Shown here: positions 25,701-36,008 of the stretch, in pieces
How the letters are laid out: every line of letters begins with the position of its first letter
How positions within the stretch are numbered: position 1 is the first letter of the stretch
Origin: Branchiostoma floridae
Taxonomy: Eukaryota; Chordata; Leptocardii; Amphioxiformes; Branchiostomatidae
Direction of reading: 5' to 3'
NCBI RefSeq assembly: GCF_000003815.2
Contig: NC_049987.1
Span: forward strand, 20,842,187 to 20,906,186
DNA: 64,000 nt
The notes under the pieces: generated by a model
Seen by the model: only the letters and a program-made list of their open reading frames with translations
The model's database searches: none
Told to the model about the DNA's origin: nothing
Translations under genes and position numbers: made by a program

Positions 25701-28700
25701 AAAAGTTTGCGGAAGTAGTCGCTACGGGAGGCGAGGATAAACTTGTGTGCTGGGATGGACTGGCCATGGAGCTAGGAAGGATAAAGATTACCTTTCTTGT
25801 TAATCCACACTATCTACTAGTATTTGAAAATCTGATACGTTTTAGATTCTTAGACAACATTCTGCAATTGATAGTACTTTCTGCTATGTACCCATACAAT
25901 GACATCATGGATGTTTTCACCTGTATGATAACATCATTAGTGGTGTAATGGCAACTGTAACCACCTGAATGAAGACATCATGGATTTTGTCTGGGCAACT
26001 GTACCCACCTGTATGATGACATCATGAATGTTGTTACGGCAAATATACCCACCTGTATGATGACATCATGGATGTTGTCATGGCAACTGGCCTCATCCAT
26101 GAGAGTCCTGAAGGTTTTCCCCATCTCCGATGGACTGATTGTCGGCACCTCAAGTAGGCTGCGGGGGAAATACAACACTCATGTATATCTAAAAGTTACC
26201 ATTTGTTGTATCAATGACTTCATTAAAGAAAAATCCTTTCTGAACAGTATACAGGGCATTTTGTAATTTCTCGTTTACAGGCATACAATCTGCGTTTAGC
26301 ATTGCAACTAAAATAGATTGATTGATTGAAAATCATTGGTAAGCTCAAACACAGCACCCCTGCATAATTACTGACTCCTCCCCTTACCTCGCCTTTGGGT
26401 CCACCTGCAGAGCAACAAAGTTCCTCCCCTTAGGGTCAGAGGTCACGCCCGTTGCACGGTGGATAAAGGGGATCCTCTCCAGCTGAACAGCGTCTTTTTC
26501 TTCCTTCTCGAACTTCTCAAGAACCGCCGCCAACGAGAAGGAGTCAAACGAGGACGAAGTCTTGTCTTTGGCTTCAGTGCCTGAAGAATGAAGTTGCAAG
26601 AAAGAAGACAGAAATTGTAACACAATGTTTGGTGATCTGAAAATGAAACTTCATCAAGACTTTGATGGAGCCCCTGGTTCTAGTTGAATACGAGGCATTG
26701 TCATTTTGGTTTGGCTAAAGTGCCACAGTGCCAAGGAAGTGGAACCTTTTTAGTGTCAAGCAAGATCAATTGTGTGTAAAATCTAAAGTAAAAAAAAATA
26801 AATTGTGTATCATGTCTTTCTTTCTGTCGTATAAAGGTTATACCGCTAGTGCTTAGTGACTAGCAACACAAAACAACTCTAACGTAGATGTTCCCCACAG
26901 CTCATTTGAAAAAGATGGTGAAGGAAACTTTCTTTCAGGTCATTTTAGCTGACTTATAATTTGATTACTTCTAAGTTTGCATACCAGCATGTCATTATCA
27001 TTATCTCTTGACTTTGTTATTTATTAGCGTTTTGTAGTCCTGTACGTGTGTCTTTATTTTGTTTATGAAGAAGACCGCAATAAGCAGTGCCTGCTTTCTG
27101 TCTAATCCTCTTTAAAAAAATGTGAATAAAAAAAAAAACTTTCTACATTTGCTACCTACATCATTACATGATGATTTTCAAACCCTCCATGCTATCCACC
27201 ATCCTCACCTTTTGCGGTTAAAGACTCCTGTTTTTTCTTGAGATTGACAAAGCTGCCCGTGAAGCCCTCCCCCTGCGGCGTGCACAGGACGATCCCGTTC
27301 TTGTGCACGCTCACATCCGTCACCAAGAGGTCTCGGTGGCGGAAGTTCCACGAACAGCGGTGGAAGGACGTGTAGGAAGGTCTCCAGACGTACACCTGGG
27401 TACAGGAGAACATCTTAGGCTAGACCAGGGCTCTTGCCAGCTCGAATTTTTTTCCGTCAGCCAATTCGCATTGTCGCAAAAACCGCGAAAATTAAGTTAG
27501 AAAGATGGAACTGAGACCTTGAAAATGGGCTTTTAATGAGATTATCGTATGCCAAAGGGCGCCGACACACATTGTCAACAATCATAACAATAGCAAGACA
27601 AACAGTGTGTGGCTTTTACGGCCGTGGACAGCGTCCCCAAGCTGCCTGTAGCTTCCACCAAGAATTTTTGTCCGTCAAGGTCGACGGATTGGTTAAAAAA
27701 AATTTGTCACATGCAGCAAATTTCCGTCAATTGACGGAAAAACGGACGCTGGCTAGAGCCCTGGGCTAGACCATCTGATAAATTACTTTTTAAACTGTGC
27801 CTGTTGATAACTTCAACTGACATCTCTAAGAGACTTCCTACCTGTAGACCCCTATTTTTTAAGGACTCTTTTTTCTTTCAAAGTTTTATTTTCCTGCAAG
27901 AGACATACATTAAGGTATGTCCAGCTAGCCAACTAGCCAAAGGCTATAAAAACGGGCTAGCTCTGGGGCCAGCTCAAGACTTAAAATCTTGGTAAAACAT
28001 AAGGTGAAATCAAGATGGAAATTAAGGGCTGGGAGTAAAACTTAAATCTGACTATATCAACAGAATCTGTCTTAAAAATGGCTGTTTACACCTGAAATAT
28101 GCCAATCTTATCACATAACAGATTACATTGGGAAACATTTCATTACACACACAAGGGAAAAGCTGGACAACTAGAAGACCAATGAAACAGCTCCTAGCGT
28201 GTTTAAACTATGCGATAAGTCATGTAAGGACTGACCTTATTGGCTGAGTTGAGCGCCAGCACAACTAGGTCATCGCCCCCCTGTTCCTGTAGAGTGTCTC
28301 TGTCCAGACTGGAGTCCAGGTGTCCACCAAACACTGCCAGCTGTGTCAGGTGTAACTGCCTGCAACAAACAATACCACTACATCAAGTACTGTACATGAT
28401 GTTTCAATGCATCTGCTGTGTATTTAGCACCAAGTGTATGATTAGAGGGAAAGACACCAGAAAAAGTAGAAATGTTGGTTTTCAAACAAGGTGCTCTCAG
28501 AACGTTGTTGTCCTCACATCACAAGACTGTTCAGCCAATGCTGTGTGGCTGGTATGAATTAGGATTTTACTATTATCAATATTGAACAACAGAAGCCAAC
28601 TCTATATCCTCCTAGAATTTAGGCCTTCCAAATGTACATATACTCCTAGAATATAGATAAGGGCTTTCCAAATTCAAAGTCACCACCAGTGAGTGATATT

Positions 28701-31700
28701 TGAAGGATTGACTGACTTTGAAGCGATCTTTCTGCACTGATAGTCTGTCAGCAGGAACACGTCATAGTTGTCTCCCTTCTGTGTCGCGATGACCGTCGCC
28801 CCGTCGCTCGCTGTTACCATGGCGATGTGAATGTCCTTCAGATTGAGGGCGGAGACCAGGTGAGGCTGCACCTGTGTCCTGTCACCTTTAGGCAGGCCTG
28901 GAGACATGGGCAGTATACTTGTTTTTATGAGCGTCATAAAATCACAATAATCTGTAAACTTTATATGACAACAAACCATCTGAGAGCTGCTATAGAGGTG
29001 GTGTTTTCATTGCGACCTATCACCTTTGGGCAGGCATGGAAACATGGGCAGTACAGTTAAGCTTGTTTATAAGAAGAACGTCATAAACTCACCACAATAG
29101 AGAGATTACAGGACAGAGTTCTGGGTTCTGTAAACTTTGGATAGACTCCTAAAAATAGGCCTCTAAGAAATGCTATAGAGTTGGTGTTTTCATTTGAATG
29201 ATCAACTGAAAAGATAACAAAAAGATTTTGGGGGAACCCAGAAATCTTGTCACATACAGTAAATTTTTATAAAGTTTGGGGAAAGATCTAGATTTTGTAG
29301 CAATCCAGTATTTGATTTTCATTACTAGTATATACTAGGTCTTGGCTTACCTTGTCTACAAAAAGTAAAAAAAAAATTTTCTGTTTTATCCTACCGAGAT
29401 GGCCAGCGTTAAGCCCGCAGGTGTAGACAGCATCATCTGTCCACAGTATTGTGTGGAACCGCCCTGCTGCCACACCCTTTATATGTTTGTTCCGCAGGTA
29501 CTTTGGGGCAACCTGCAGAGAAAACAGACATAGATTTTTACTCTATCAAGCATTATGACCTATATGGATATTCAAGAACTTGTCATTTTTGACACACTAT
29601 CCTGAGATGCTGATGCGCTACTGTCATTGACCAGTCAGGGTTACGTTAGTTTCAGTCCTTCCCACTCTAGATGGTGCATAGGGCAGCAACCATCTGTAGC
29701 CCTCGAGCCACACAGCTTTTGTGCAATTACTACCGAACGAGGGTAGTCCACTGTTGGTCTCGTTTTAATTACATGTAACATTCCCAGACTTTTACTTTGA
29801 CTTTCCCAGGTGCTGAACTGAGACAGCAGTATGTACCATGACTCAACTTACAACGTACTGAATGTGACACTGCGACACTCACCTGTCTGGGCGTGGTGGA
29901 GAATTTAGGTGCAGGCTGCACCCCCAGCTGGTGGCAGTAGTTCAGTCCAAAACTGAACACTGTGTTTCTGGGAACATAAAAAATATTATTACTGTGTTTG
30001 TTCATTTATTTGTACTACAAAAAATAGATGTGAATAGTTTAATCAGGTTGATACTTAATAATAATGAAACTCTTTTTACACAACCACAGCTTTATTTTCT
30101 TTATTTTGCGCCTGTAAGCAGTGACAGATATTGCTGCAGTACAATGTGAACGAGTCAGAATCGGTGAAAAATGCGGTGAAAATAAAGCTGTGGTTGTTGA
30201 AAGAGTCTCTTTATTCATGAAAATTGAAATGACATAGCTTAATGGACAGTATGAAAAAAACATGCTGTGTGGCTTATAGTAAGCCCTCCTTCTATTATTG
30301 ATTATGAAAATTGATTATATTCTAACTGACAAAATTGATGGACTAAAAAAATCCTCAAAACTTGACTAAAAGGACATCTATACATCAGTAATATACGACG
30401 AAGACTGCTACTGGTACTAAGGAACCAAGCATTTAGGTAGAAAATGATTTGTAACAGGGTTATAAGAAAGTTGTAAGAGTGAACATACTCATCCGTAAGC
30501 ACCACAGTATGATCCCTGGCTGCTGCTATCTGGATACACGTCTGAGAGGCAAGACCCTCTACTAAAGTGGGCACCTAGAGTACAAAATGTTGTGTTTAAT
30601 AAAGGTTTATGCACTACTGGATTTGATTTCAACACAAAAGATTCTATTGTCAAGTATTGATGCATGTATGACAAAATTTTAATTGCCTTTTATATCAAGT
30701 TATGTTCTATTTTTGTCATAACTTATTACATTGTAACTATATTTGAATTTAAAGAGATTACAAATTGTGAGTAACTGGTGTTGATTTCAGTTAGGAATCA
30801 AATGTTAGTATGGCCCACTTCGGTTAGTATTGACCATGGCTAAATCCTAATTGATATCAACCCTAAAGCTTTGACTATGACTAAACAGTCCTATATGAGA
30901 GTAACAATCTCTGCCACATAGGGCACATCTTAGTCAGTGTAACACAAACTCTGCTGTCCAGGGCTGTAACTGGCCCCTCCCCAGGGCCGGCAGATTGGGC
31001 GGGCTGCTATAAGCGAGATTTATTCAGGCTAGGCACATCTGTAAGCTGACTCAGGTCTGTTGCAGAGTTCAGGCCTGTTCAGAGAAATAAAATAAACAGC
31101 CTACATAACTTACCATGTAAGTCTGCTCACTGCCGTGGCCTAGCCTTCCACCCCGGCCATGCCCACAGGTGTACACCCTCCCACTGTGGGACAGGAACAC
31201 TGTGTGGAACTTGCACATGACAACCTGCAAAACACAGGGGGTGTCCATGATCATATCAACAACTATTTCCAAATGCCTTGCTGTTAAGGGGAGGTCAGGA
31301 AATGACATTTTTTTACCTATAAAGCTAAAATCCTACTTTTTAAAGGTAAACTGTCCCTTTCTGGTATATTTGGGGCAGACTGGGAAAACTTAGACTAAAA
31401 AAACAACTCAAACGTAAGGCCAGCTGTTTTGTTTTTCCAACTTGCAAGTGCTTGGGACTCTTTTAAGGATTTGTCTTCCACAAAATCAAATCTGTGCTTT
31501 TTATCTCTAGTTAGTCTCTAACAAGGAACTGAACTCACCTGAGCGACACTGACTCCCTCCTTAAACAGGTGTTCAACTCACCTGTGCAACACTAACACCC
31601 TCCTTAAACAGGTGTTCAACTCACCTGTGCGACACTGACTCCCTCCTTAAACAGGTGTTCAACTCACCTGTGCAACACTAACACCCTCCTTAAACAGGTG

Positions 31701-33225
31701 TTCAACTCACCTGTGCGACACTGACACCCTCCTTAAACAGGTGTTCAACTCACCTGTGCAACACTAACACCCTCCTTAAACAGGTGTTTAACTCACCTGA
31801 GCGACACTGACCCCCTCCTTAAACAGGTGCTCCACAGGTTCAGGATGTTGCCTGCTCTGCTGACTGCCGTGTCCCAGAGTGAAGTTAGTGTTGGTTCCCC
31901 AGCTGTAGGCATCTGCTGGGTCTGTCATGTACAAGTTTTAAAAATGAGATCAGACTTGGACAGGTTTCTTAGGGTTACATTTTCCCCAGTGCCCTGTGTG
32001 TAGCATCATCCTGCCAGACTGCCTGGTTAGGTGCTCAATTTTTTTTGTTAACTCAACTGATGCAAAACTTGTATCAGTCTAGAACTGGATGCCTCAAGTC
32101 CTTCACCTAAATTTTGCCTAAAATATGTAATTCATAATACATGTACTAAGCCTGAGTTGTTTCTGCCTGCAAACTTCTTTTCTTACTTTTTAAATCTAAC
32201 TTGGTTCAAATCTGTATGGTTTGTTGTTACTTTACTAACAGTGTTCTTTTAGTGTGCATGGTTTGTTAGTTAATTAGTTTGTAACATCACCTGTGGTTCT
32301 AAACTCCACATAGGCTGGCAGGTCTCTCCTGATGAGGTCAAGTGGGGTCATGTCTTCCTTGTCCTGGGCCTGCAGACTGGCAGAAGCCTGGACAACAAAC
32401 GAATATGTTATGTATCAATCAGTAGCACAAAAATATCTCTAGACAGATCTTTAGACAAACCACTCCCCTAAAATCGTAGAAATGAAAAATGCAATTTTTG
32501 CAAGAGGGCATCCTGAATTAAGTTTACAATTGCATGGCCTAAAATCATAGCTTTGTACCCATACCTAATACCATTGATACTAGTATATTCACTCCATCAG
32601 TCCATAGGTAGCCCTATCCAGTACTCCATCAAAGGAAATATGGATGGATACTTGGAGAGAAACGGGGAGAAAATAAGGCTGAAATCTGATGGTTACCAGG
32701 CCAATAAACACGCCACCTTACCCTGATGGTGGCAGGGCACATGCCACCTGCCCGTAGTACACAGCAGTTTACTTCATATCTAACTCATGTTAGCTTTAAG
32801 ATTTCTGAAAAGCTTGGCATTTTCAAAATTCAGCATGTTTGATCAAGGATCTGTAAGTTTGTGGTCATCTGAAATTACATAAAGTTGCAAATACAGCTTA
32901 CCCTGATAAGTGGCAGGGCACATGCCACCTGCCCGTAGAACACAGCCCTGTGCAGCGCCGTCCAGCCGGACTCCCAGTCCTTCCTCCCCACCTCCACACG
33001 GCGCAATCCCAGCAGCCACTCCACCACGCGCCACTTCCCGCAGGACGCCGCCACGTGCAGCGCCGTGCGACCGTGCTCGTCAAACACGGTCGCCGAGTTG
33101 TGGCAGTTTGCGAAGAACGACTTGACGTGAGCGAGGGTTCCCTGCGTGATCACGGAGAACAGGTCCCTCGCGTGCCGGAACGAGCGACATCTCGGCGTGC
33201 AGTCAGGCTCCAGGATCTTCTCCAT
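16791..33225 (-). CDS. IBTK: IBTK: ankyrin / RCC1 / double-BTB protein
   Basis: Homologue of the inhibitor of Bruton tyrosine kinase, in vertebrates also a CUL3 substrate adaptor. 26 coding exons in transcription order: 33225-32902, 32387-32291, 31921-31797, 31224-31114, 30574-30489, 29967-29883, 29512-29395, 28897-28717, 28359-28236, 27395-27209, 26581-26398, 26158-26053, 25771-25257, 24928-24721, 23809-23611, 22905-22788, 22392-22189, 21737-21635, 21205-20966, 20570-20431, 19747-19529, 19197-19051, 18633-18502, 18337-18230, 17546-17414, 16910-16791. The sum is 4314 bp, 1437 aa, with every junction in phase. Domains: ankyrin repeats about 47-108 (GRTALHVAASCG, SGWTALHRAVFYG), RCC1 repeats about 140-400 (YSWGTNTNFTLGHGS), BTB1 about 566-655, BTB2 about 776-885, VITPYMDGPD, KKRTRKRTDS, C-terminal IEERAMQELLEHY. 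An upstream in-frame ATG at 33279 is possible; 33225 fits the family N-terminus better. Exon 21 encodes a TAAAQK repeat. Confidence 0.96.
18036..18184. mobile_element. hAT-like MITE (cagggctgtctcca family)
   Basis: 149 bp with inverted termini cagggctgtctccag and ctggagacagccctg. Flanking 8-mers gtataagg and gtgtaggg agree at 6 of 8 positions, as expected for an old hAT insertion. It lies 45 bp from IBTK exon 24. A related interior ('gagcccatgttgtt', 'gtccaaacaagcaaattt') recurs at 48570-48815. Confidence 0.75.
18882..18971. mobile_element. Short palindromic MITE (tagcctggtat family), copy 2
   Basis: Begins agcctggtatccgga, contains gagtctcttctgtcctctcc and ends ctgaataccaggct. About 90 bp in an IBTK intron; same family as 1470-1578. 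Confidence 0.75.
19560..19670 (-). repeat. Coding tandem repeat TAAAQK in IBTK exon 21
   Basis: Repeated DNA 'ctgcagctgttttctg' blocks encode QKTAAAQKTAAVQKTAAAQKTAAA. This is a low-complexity, Ala-rich stretch in the poorly conserved C-terminal half of IBTK. Confidence 0.85.
19777..19848. repeat. Dispersed repeat (agttgcttgagtaact family), copy 1
   Basis: 'atccagttgcttgagtaact' followed by 'taacctacatcgacgtac'. The same two blocks close the repeat at 22008-22188. Intronic in IBTK. Confidence 0.7.
19975..20180 (-). mobile_element. tRNA-derived SINE, minus orientation
   Basis: On the minus strand it opens with a tRNA-like segment, box A-like AAGTGGCTAGGCGG and box B-like AGATTCAATTCC. It ends in a short tandem tail, acctttacctttacctt. 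It lies in the IBTK intron between exons 20 and 21. No target-site duplication was identified. Confidence 0.6.
22008..22188. mobile_element. Palindromic MITE (gttactcaagcaact family) abutting IBTK exon 17
   Basis: Inverted arms 'agttactcaagcaactt' with 'gattttggaaatggtcagac', and 'gtctgaccctttccaaaatc' with 'ttacttgagtaact'. After the right arm it continues to 'cttcatcgacgtac', whose last bases are the splice donor of IBTK exon 17. Other copies or fragments are at 19777-19848, about 20755-20810, 42926-42990 and 49449-49480. Confidence 0.8.
22620..22787. repeat. ~20-bp minisatellite starting at the IBTK exon 16 donor
   Basis: Roughly nine degenerate units of the type 'cccttgccctatgacctga'. 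On the minus strand the array starts at the exon 16 donor (gcaag^gtcaggtcataggg) and later units repeat the same junction-like motif 'caagggccaggtcataggg'. Confidence 0.85.
22944..23201. mobile_element. piggyBac-like MITE
   Basis: Termini CCCTTAAACTGCC and GGCAGTTTAAGGG are perfect inverted repeats. The right flank is TTAA and the left flank CTTA, a one-base departure from the TTAA duplication expected of piggyBac. 258 bp, non-coding, in an IBTK intron. Confidence 0.65.
23857..24215 (-). repeat. Three partial duplicates of IBTK exon 15
   Basis: Copies at about 23857-23977, 23980-24128 and 24141-24205 repeat the acceptor-side half of exon 15 (23611-23809) plus upstream intron ('tctggaatatggcacagtttg'). 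They retain attccag-type acceptors but lack the exon's 3' end and donor, and the copies have diverged. They are treated as exon debris, not functional exons. Confidence 0.85.
25897..26052 (-). repeat. Copies of the IBTK exon 12 tail plus splice donor
   Basis: Downstream of the real donor at 26052/26053 the intron contains three more blocks resembling 'atccatgatgtcatcatacag^gtgggt', at about 26011-26050, 25962-26010 and 25903-25960, plus a decayed fourth. Each keeps a GT donor-like motif and an open frame over the copied part. Confidence 0.85.
27418..27771. mobile_element. hAT MITE with perfect 8-bp target-site duplication
   Basis: Element 27426-27763 (338 bp) has inverted ends cagggctct.gccagc and gctggct.agagccctg. 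It is flanked by identical 8-mers ggctagac at 27418-27425 and 27764-27771. Terminal CAGGG plus an 8-bp duplication are hAT hallmarks. It is inserted 22 bp upstream (minus sense) of IBTK exon 10's acceptor region. No transposase is present. Confidence 0.9.
28878..29200. repeat. Tandem duplication covering the IBTK exon 8 acceptor
   Basis: The segment from 'tgtcacctttaggcaggcctgg' through 'ggtggtgttttcattg' (28878-28998) recurs in diverged form at 29022-29200 ('tatcacctttgggcaggcatgg' ... 'gttggtgttttcattt'). The second copy has lost the AG acceptor. Confidence 0.75.
30066..30209. mobile_element. MITE with ~32-bp inverted termini
   Basis: Left arm contains caaccacagctttattttc; right arm contains aaaataaagctgtggttg. 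The arms continue outward as 'gaaactctttt' and 'aaagagtctc'. 144 bp in an IBTK intron, superfamily not assigned. Confidence 0.8.
31539..31796 (-). repeat. Six extra 43-bp copies of the IBTK exon 3 tail plus donor
   Basis: Exact 43-bp periodicity: copies begin at 31539, 31582, 31625, 31668, 31711 and 31754, and the seventh is the real exon end at 31797. Each unit is 33 bp of exon tail (HLFKEGVSVAQ) followed by gtgagttgaa. Two variants alternate, so the higher-order unit is 86 bp. Confidence 0.97.
32712..32767 (-). repeat. Copy of the IBTK exon 1 tail plus donor
   Basis: 'cttaccctgatggtggcagg'...'cacctgcccgtagtacacag' copies the end of exon 1 and its donor at 32893-32947 ('cttaccctgataagtggcagg'...). 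It lies 180 bp downstream in intron 1 and retains the GTAAG donor. Confidence 0.85.
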
Positions 33226-34910
33226 GGTGACCTTTTGACCTTGAGTGAAGGTCGCTGATGTAGAATTCTCTCTCCCCACCCCCCTGTCCTACCACACAAC
33301 ACCGAGTCCTACCCCTACTGATTGTCCTCAGTATCATGGACAGTTTGGTTGAAGTCTTAAACAGTCCAACTTTTTTTTACTTACTTTTTGTTTATATAGA
33401 AAAATAGAGTGCTCTTCTGTATTATAATATAAACAATTTATGGCTTTACACAAAATCTTATTGGCACAGTTCTTTATTATATAATAAAGTCTTAACAGTG
33501 TTCAAGATTTTCCACAAAAATAATAGATTTTAAGGCAGTGAATAAACTCTTAGCAGTCTTTGGCAAAAGTCTGATCCCCTTTGCTTTTTCCCCAGAGTCA
33601 GAATAATGTTCACCCCCCTCCCCAGACCCTAGCACTGCTCCATGGTTCCCCCTCCTCTCAGGCAGCCATAATTGTGAAGGTGACACTGAAAAAAAATGTA
33701 CAAATGAGCCAATTATAAACCCTTTCAGAGAAGGTTAAAAAAAACATCATCTAGGCTCTATCCAGCTCAGTGCAATGAATATGATTGTGCAAATATGTGT
33801 ATTTGTTGTATGGATCTTTGTTTTTATCATGGTATAATTCAAATAATTTTTTTTTAACACCTCAACAGTGATGGGTAGATAAAGGCCTTGGTCATTGGTC
33901 AACAGTGTAACAGTGTTTTTTTTAAATAATTTCTACAACAGAAACAAAGGTTCAAATTATCTCGCTTACAAAGGTTCATTTTCAACTACATTCTGGGAGG
34001 CGATAATCCACACTGTGTACAAGTACCGTCACAAGTAGGCAAATATATCCACGAATGTTCATACCATAGAACCAATAGTGTAAATGACAAGCTAGACCCT
34101 ATATGTTGATTTATTCATACCTATAGATATCCATATATGTGTGTTTAGTTGTATTGTAAGTAGCTGTTATACGTGTAGACCTTACGAAAGTCGCTGTACT
34201 TTTGTCGTGTCTCAATAAAGATTTGGTATTTCTTGGGTCACCCGCCCACCCCCTGTGCAGAAAAAAAATTATGACACGCCCCTTCCCTATCCACCCCATC
34301 TAGCCCGTTATACATAATAAGGCATGCGAATAGATCGTATCGTGTCAACACTTGATCACGTTTTTTTATTGCCTGCAGGGTGTGACAACAAAGATCTGCC
34401 GTTTCAAAAATCTGCCTGTCTTCACGAGTTGATCACGTTCTGTTCTCATGTAACTTACGCAAACTACCACCCGCCCCCCTCCCACTTTCAAATTGGTTTC
34501 AACAACACTGTATAGTTTAGACGTACAAAATAGCTCAAATACCCATTCATTCGTCTTGATTATATTAAAGACCAGAGAGTATGATAGGCTAACAAGGGTA
34601 TAGGGGCTAAGTTGACAGCACAGATATGCCACGTATGCGGGCACCGCTTTCAGACACTATCGATTCCGGATGGAACTTCAGAGGGCCGGCTCAAGTAGCG
34701 GCAAAAAATACGCTGTAAAAGCAAAAGACGAGGATATTTTTGAACCAGCTTCAACTCACCCAAGTCTAGCTGAAAGAAGGCCCAGTGGGTGCAGAGAAAA
34801 CGGTGAAAGCGGACAGAAAACCGGAGAAATTTGCAGACATAGCTGATTTGCACGACATTTCACAACCACAGACCGCCATTTTGGACAAACAAGGGGATTA
34901 TGTAACATTA
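33226..34910 (-). promoter_or_regulatory. IBTK 5' region: presumed UTR intron and promoter
   Basis: No coding exon is recognised between the IBTK ATG and about 34910. At 34872-34886 the minus strand carries TCCAAAATGGCGGTC, a YY1-like element next to GC-richer sequence, a likely transcription start zone with a non-coding first exon. At about 34110-34230 the plus strand ends 'tgtctcaataaagattt', which resembles the 3' end of a degraded LINE. Confidence 0.45.
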
Positions 34911-36008
34911 GATTTCATTGGTCAACATTTTCCTTGATAGCCAATCAGAGGCTGGCTTTTTGGTCCCCCACTGATTGTTTGCAAGTAGCTGTACAATCGC
35001 TAGATGTCACTGCGTGAAACTTATCTCTCGGTCTTTGACCTTGACACACTTTACAAACAGATAACTTGCATTCGAAATTCGTGGCTTTTTCTGTCCCAAT
35101 TATTAGATTGCCATCTATAGTCGCGTTCCCGAACTAACAGAAAATGATAATAGTCATTCGTTCAAGTGACAAATGGTCGATAGCCACAATATGAAAACAT
35201 CAAAGCCACAATCAGTTGGTCTCTATTTATTTTTTTTCTTTCGGTCAAATATCTCATAATGATATGCATGTGATAAAAAAATAAATGAAATAACGGTTAA
35301 TACATGGTTCAAATGGACGTTTCCTTTCCTTCAGGATGATCCGATCACACTGCCGAGTACTCAACATTATTACTTGAAGACTCGTACTTCAACCACCAAA
35401 TATTGCATGTAGGAACAAAGTACATGAATGCACATTACTCCATTAAGTACCTGCTTCCTTCCTTCCTTATGCGTAATGCAGCATCTGTCAATAAAACGTT
35501 AACGCAAACCACCTGAAACCCTACGTGTTGTATAATTAACTAGCCTGGTATTCAGTCTATATTTCAACTCCGATGTTGTCTCTTCTCCGCAGAGTATTCG
35601 GCCAGAAAACGGTCGGAGGAACGAACCGGAGATAGAATAGCAGCATGATACCAAGCTGTTGTGTACCATAAACTATTTAACAGCCAGGAAACTATAAATA
35701 CATGTAACGTTATCTAACGTTATATGTTACATATTTGTAACATGTATCTCCTCATTTACAAATATGTGGTGCTTTACTTGACAGTTTTATTCAAATATAC
35801 AAGTATTGGATTTTAATGTGTTTATCATGTGTTCTATATGTATGTACTGGACAGAGATTGTGATTGATACAGAATTCAGCGTCTTGCTGCAGGACGTCTT
35901 GCTCAATTCCCTACGGTAAGACCTCCCTGTCCTTATCCTATCGTGAATAAACCATTCCTTCATTTTTAACTTTTAACTGTTTTCGTCATGTTCGTTGTAA
36001 CACAATGA
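34911..36008. other. Intergenic region, IBTK to LINE
   Basis: A/T-rich DNA without a recognisable gene. It contains a diverged copy of the tagcctggtat MITE at 35542-35657 and short tacatgtaacgtta-type repeats. Confidence 0.6.
35542..35657. mobile_element. Short palindromic MITE (tagcctggtat family), copy 3
   Basis: Starts ctagcctggtattcagt and ends atgataccaagct; interior 'tgtctcttctccgcagag'. The most diverged of the three copies. Confidence 0.55.

Noticed and set aside
31539-31840. CRISPR-like regular repeats
   Set aside because: The 43-bp units are contiguous with no spacers, and the DNA is clearly animal; it is a tandem duplication of an exon end.
33279-33279. Upstream ATG of IBTK as the start
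   Set aside because: In frame but gives an N-terminus (MGRENSTSATF) unlike the family; kept only as an alternative.
34110-34230. 3' end of a second LINE
   Set aside because: Only the 'caataaagattt' ending is suggestive; there is no reverse-transcriptase sequence nearby.
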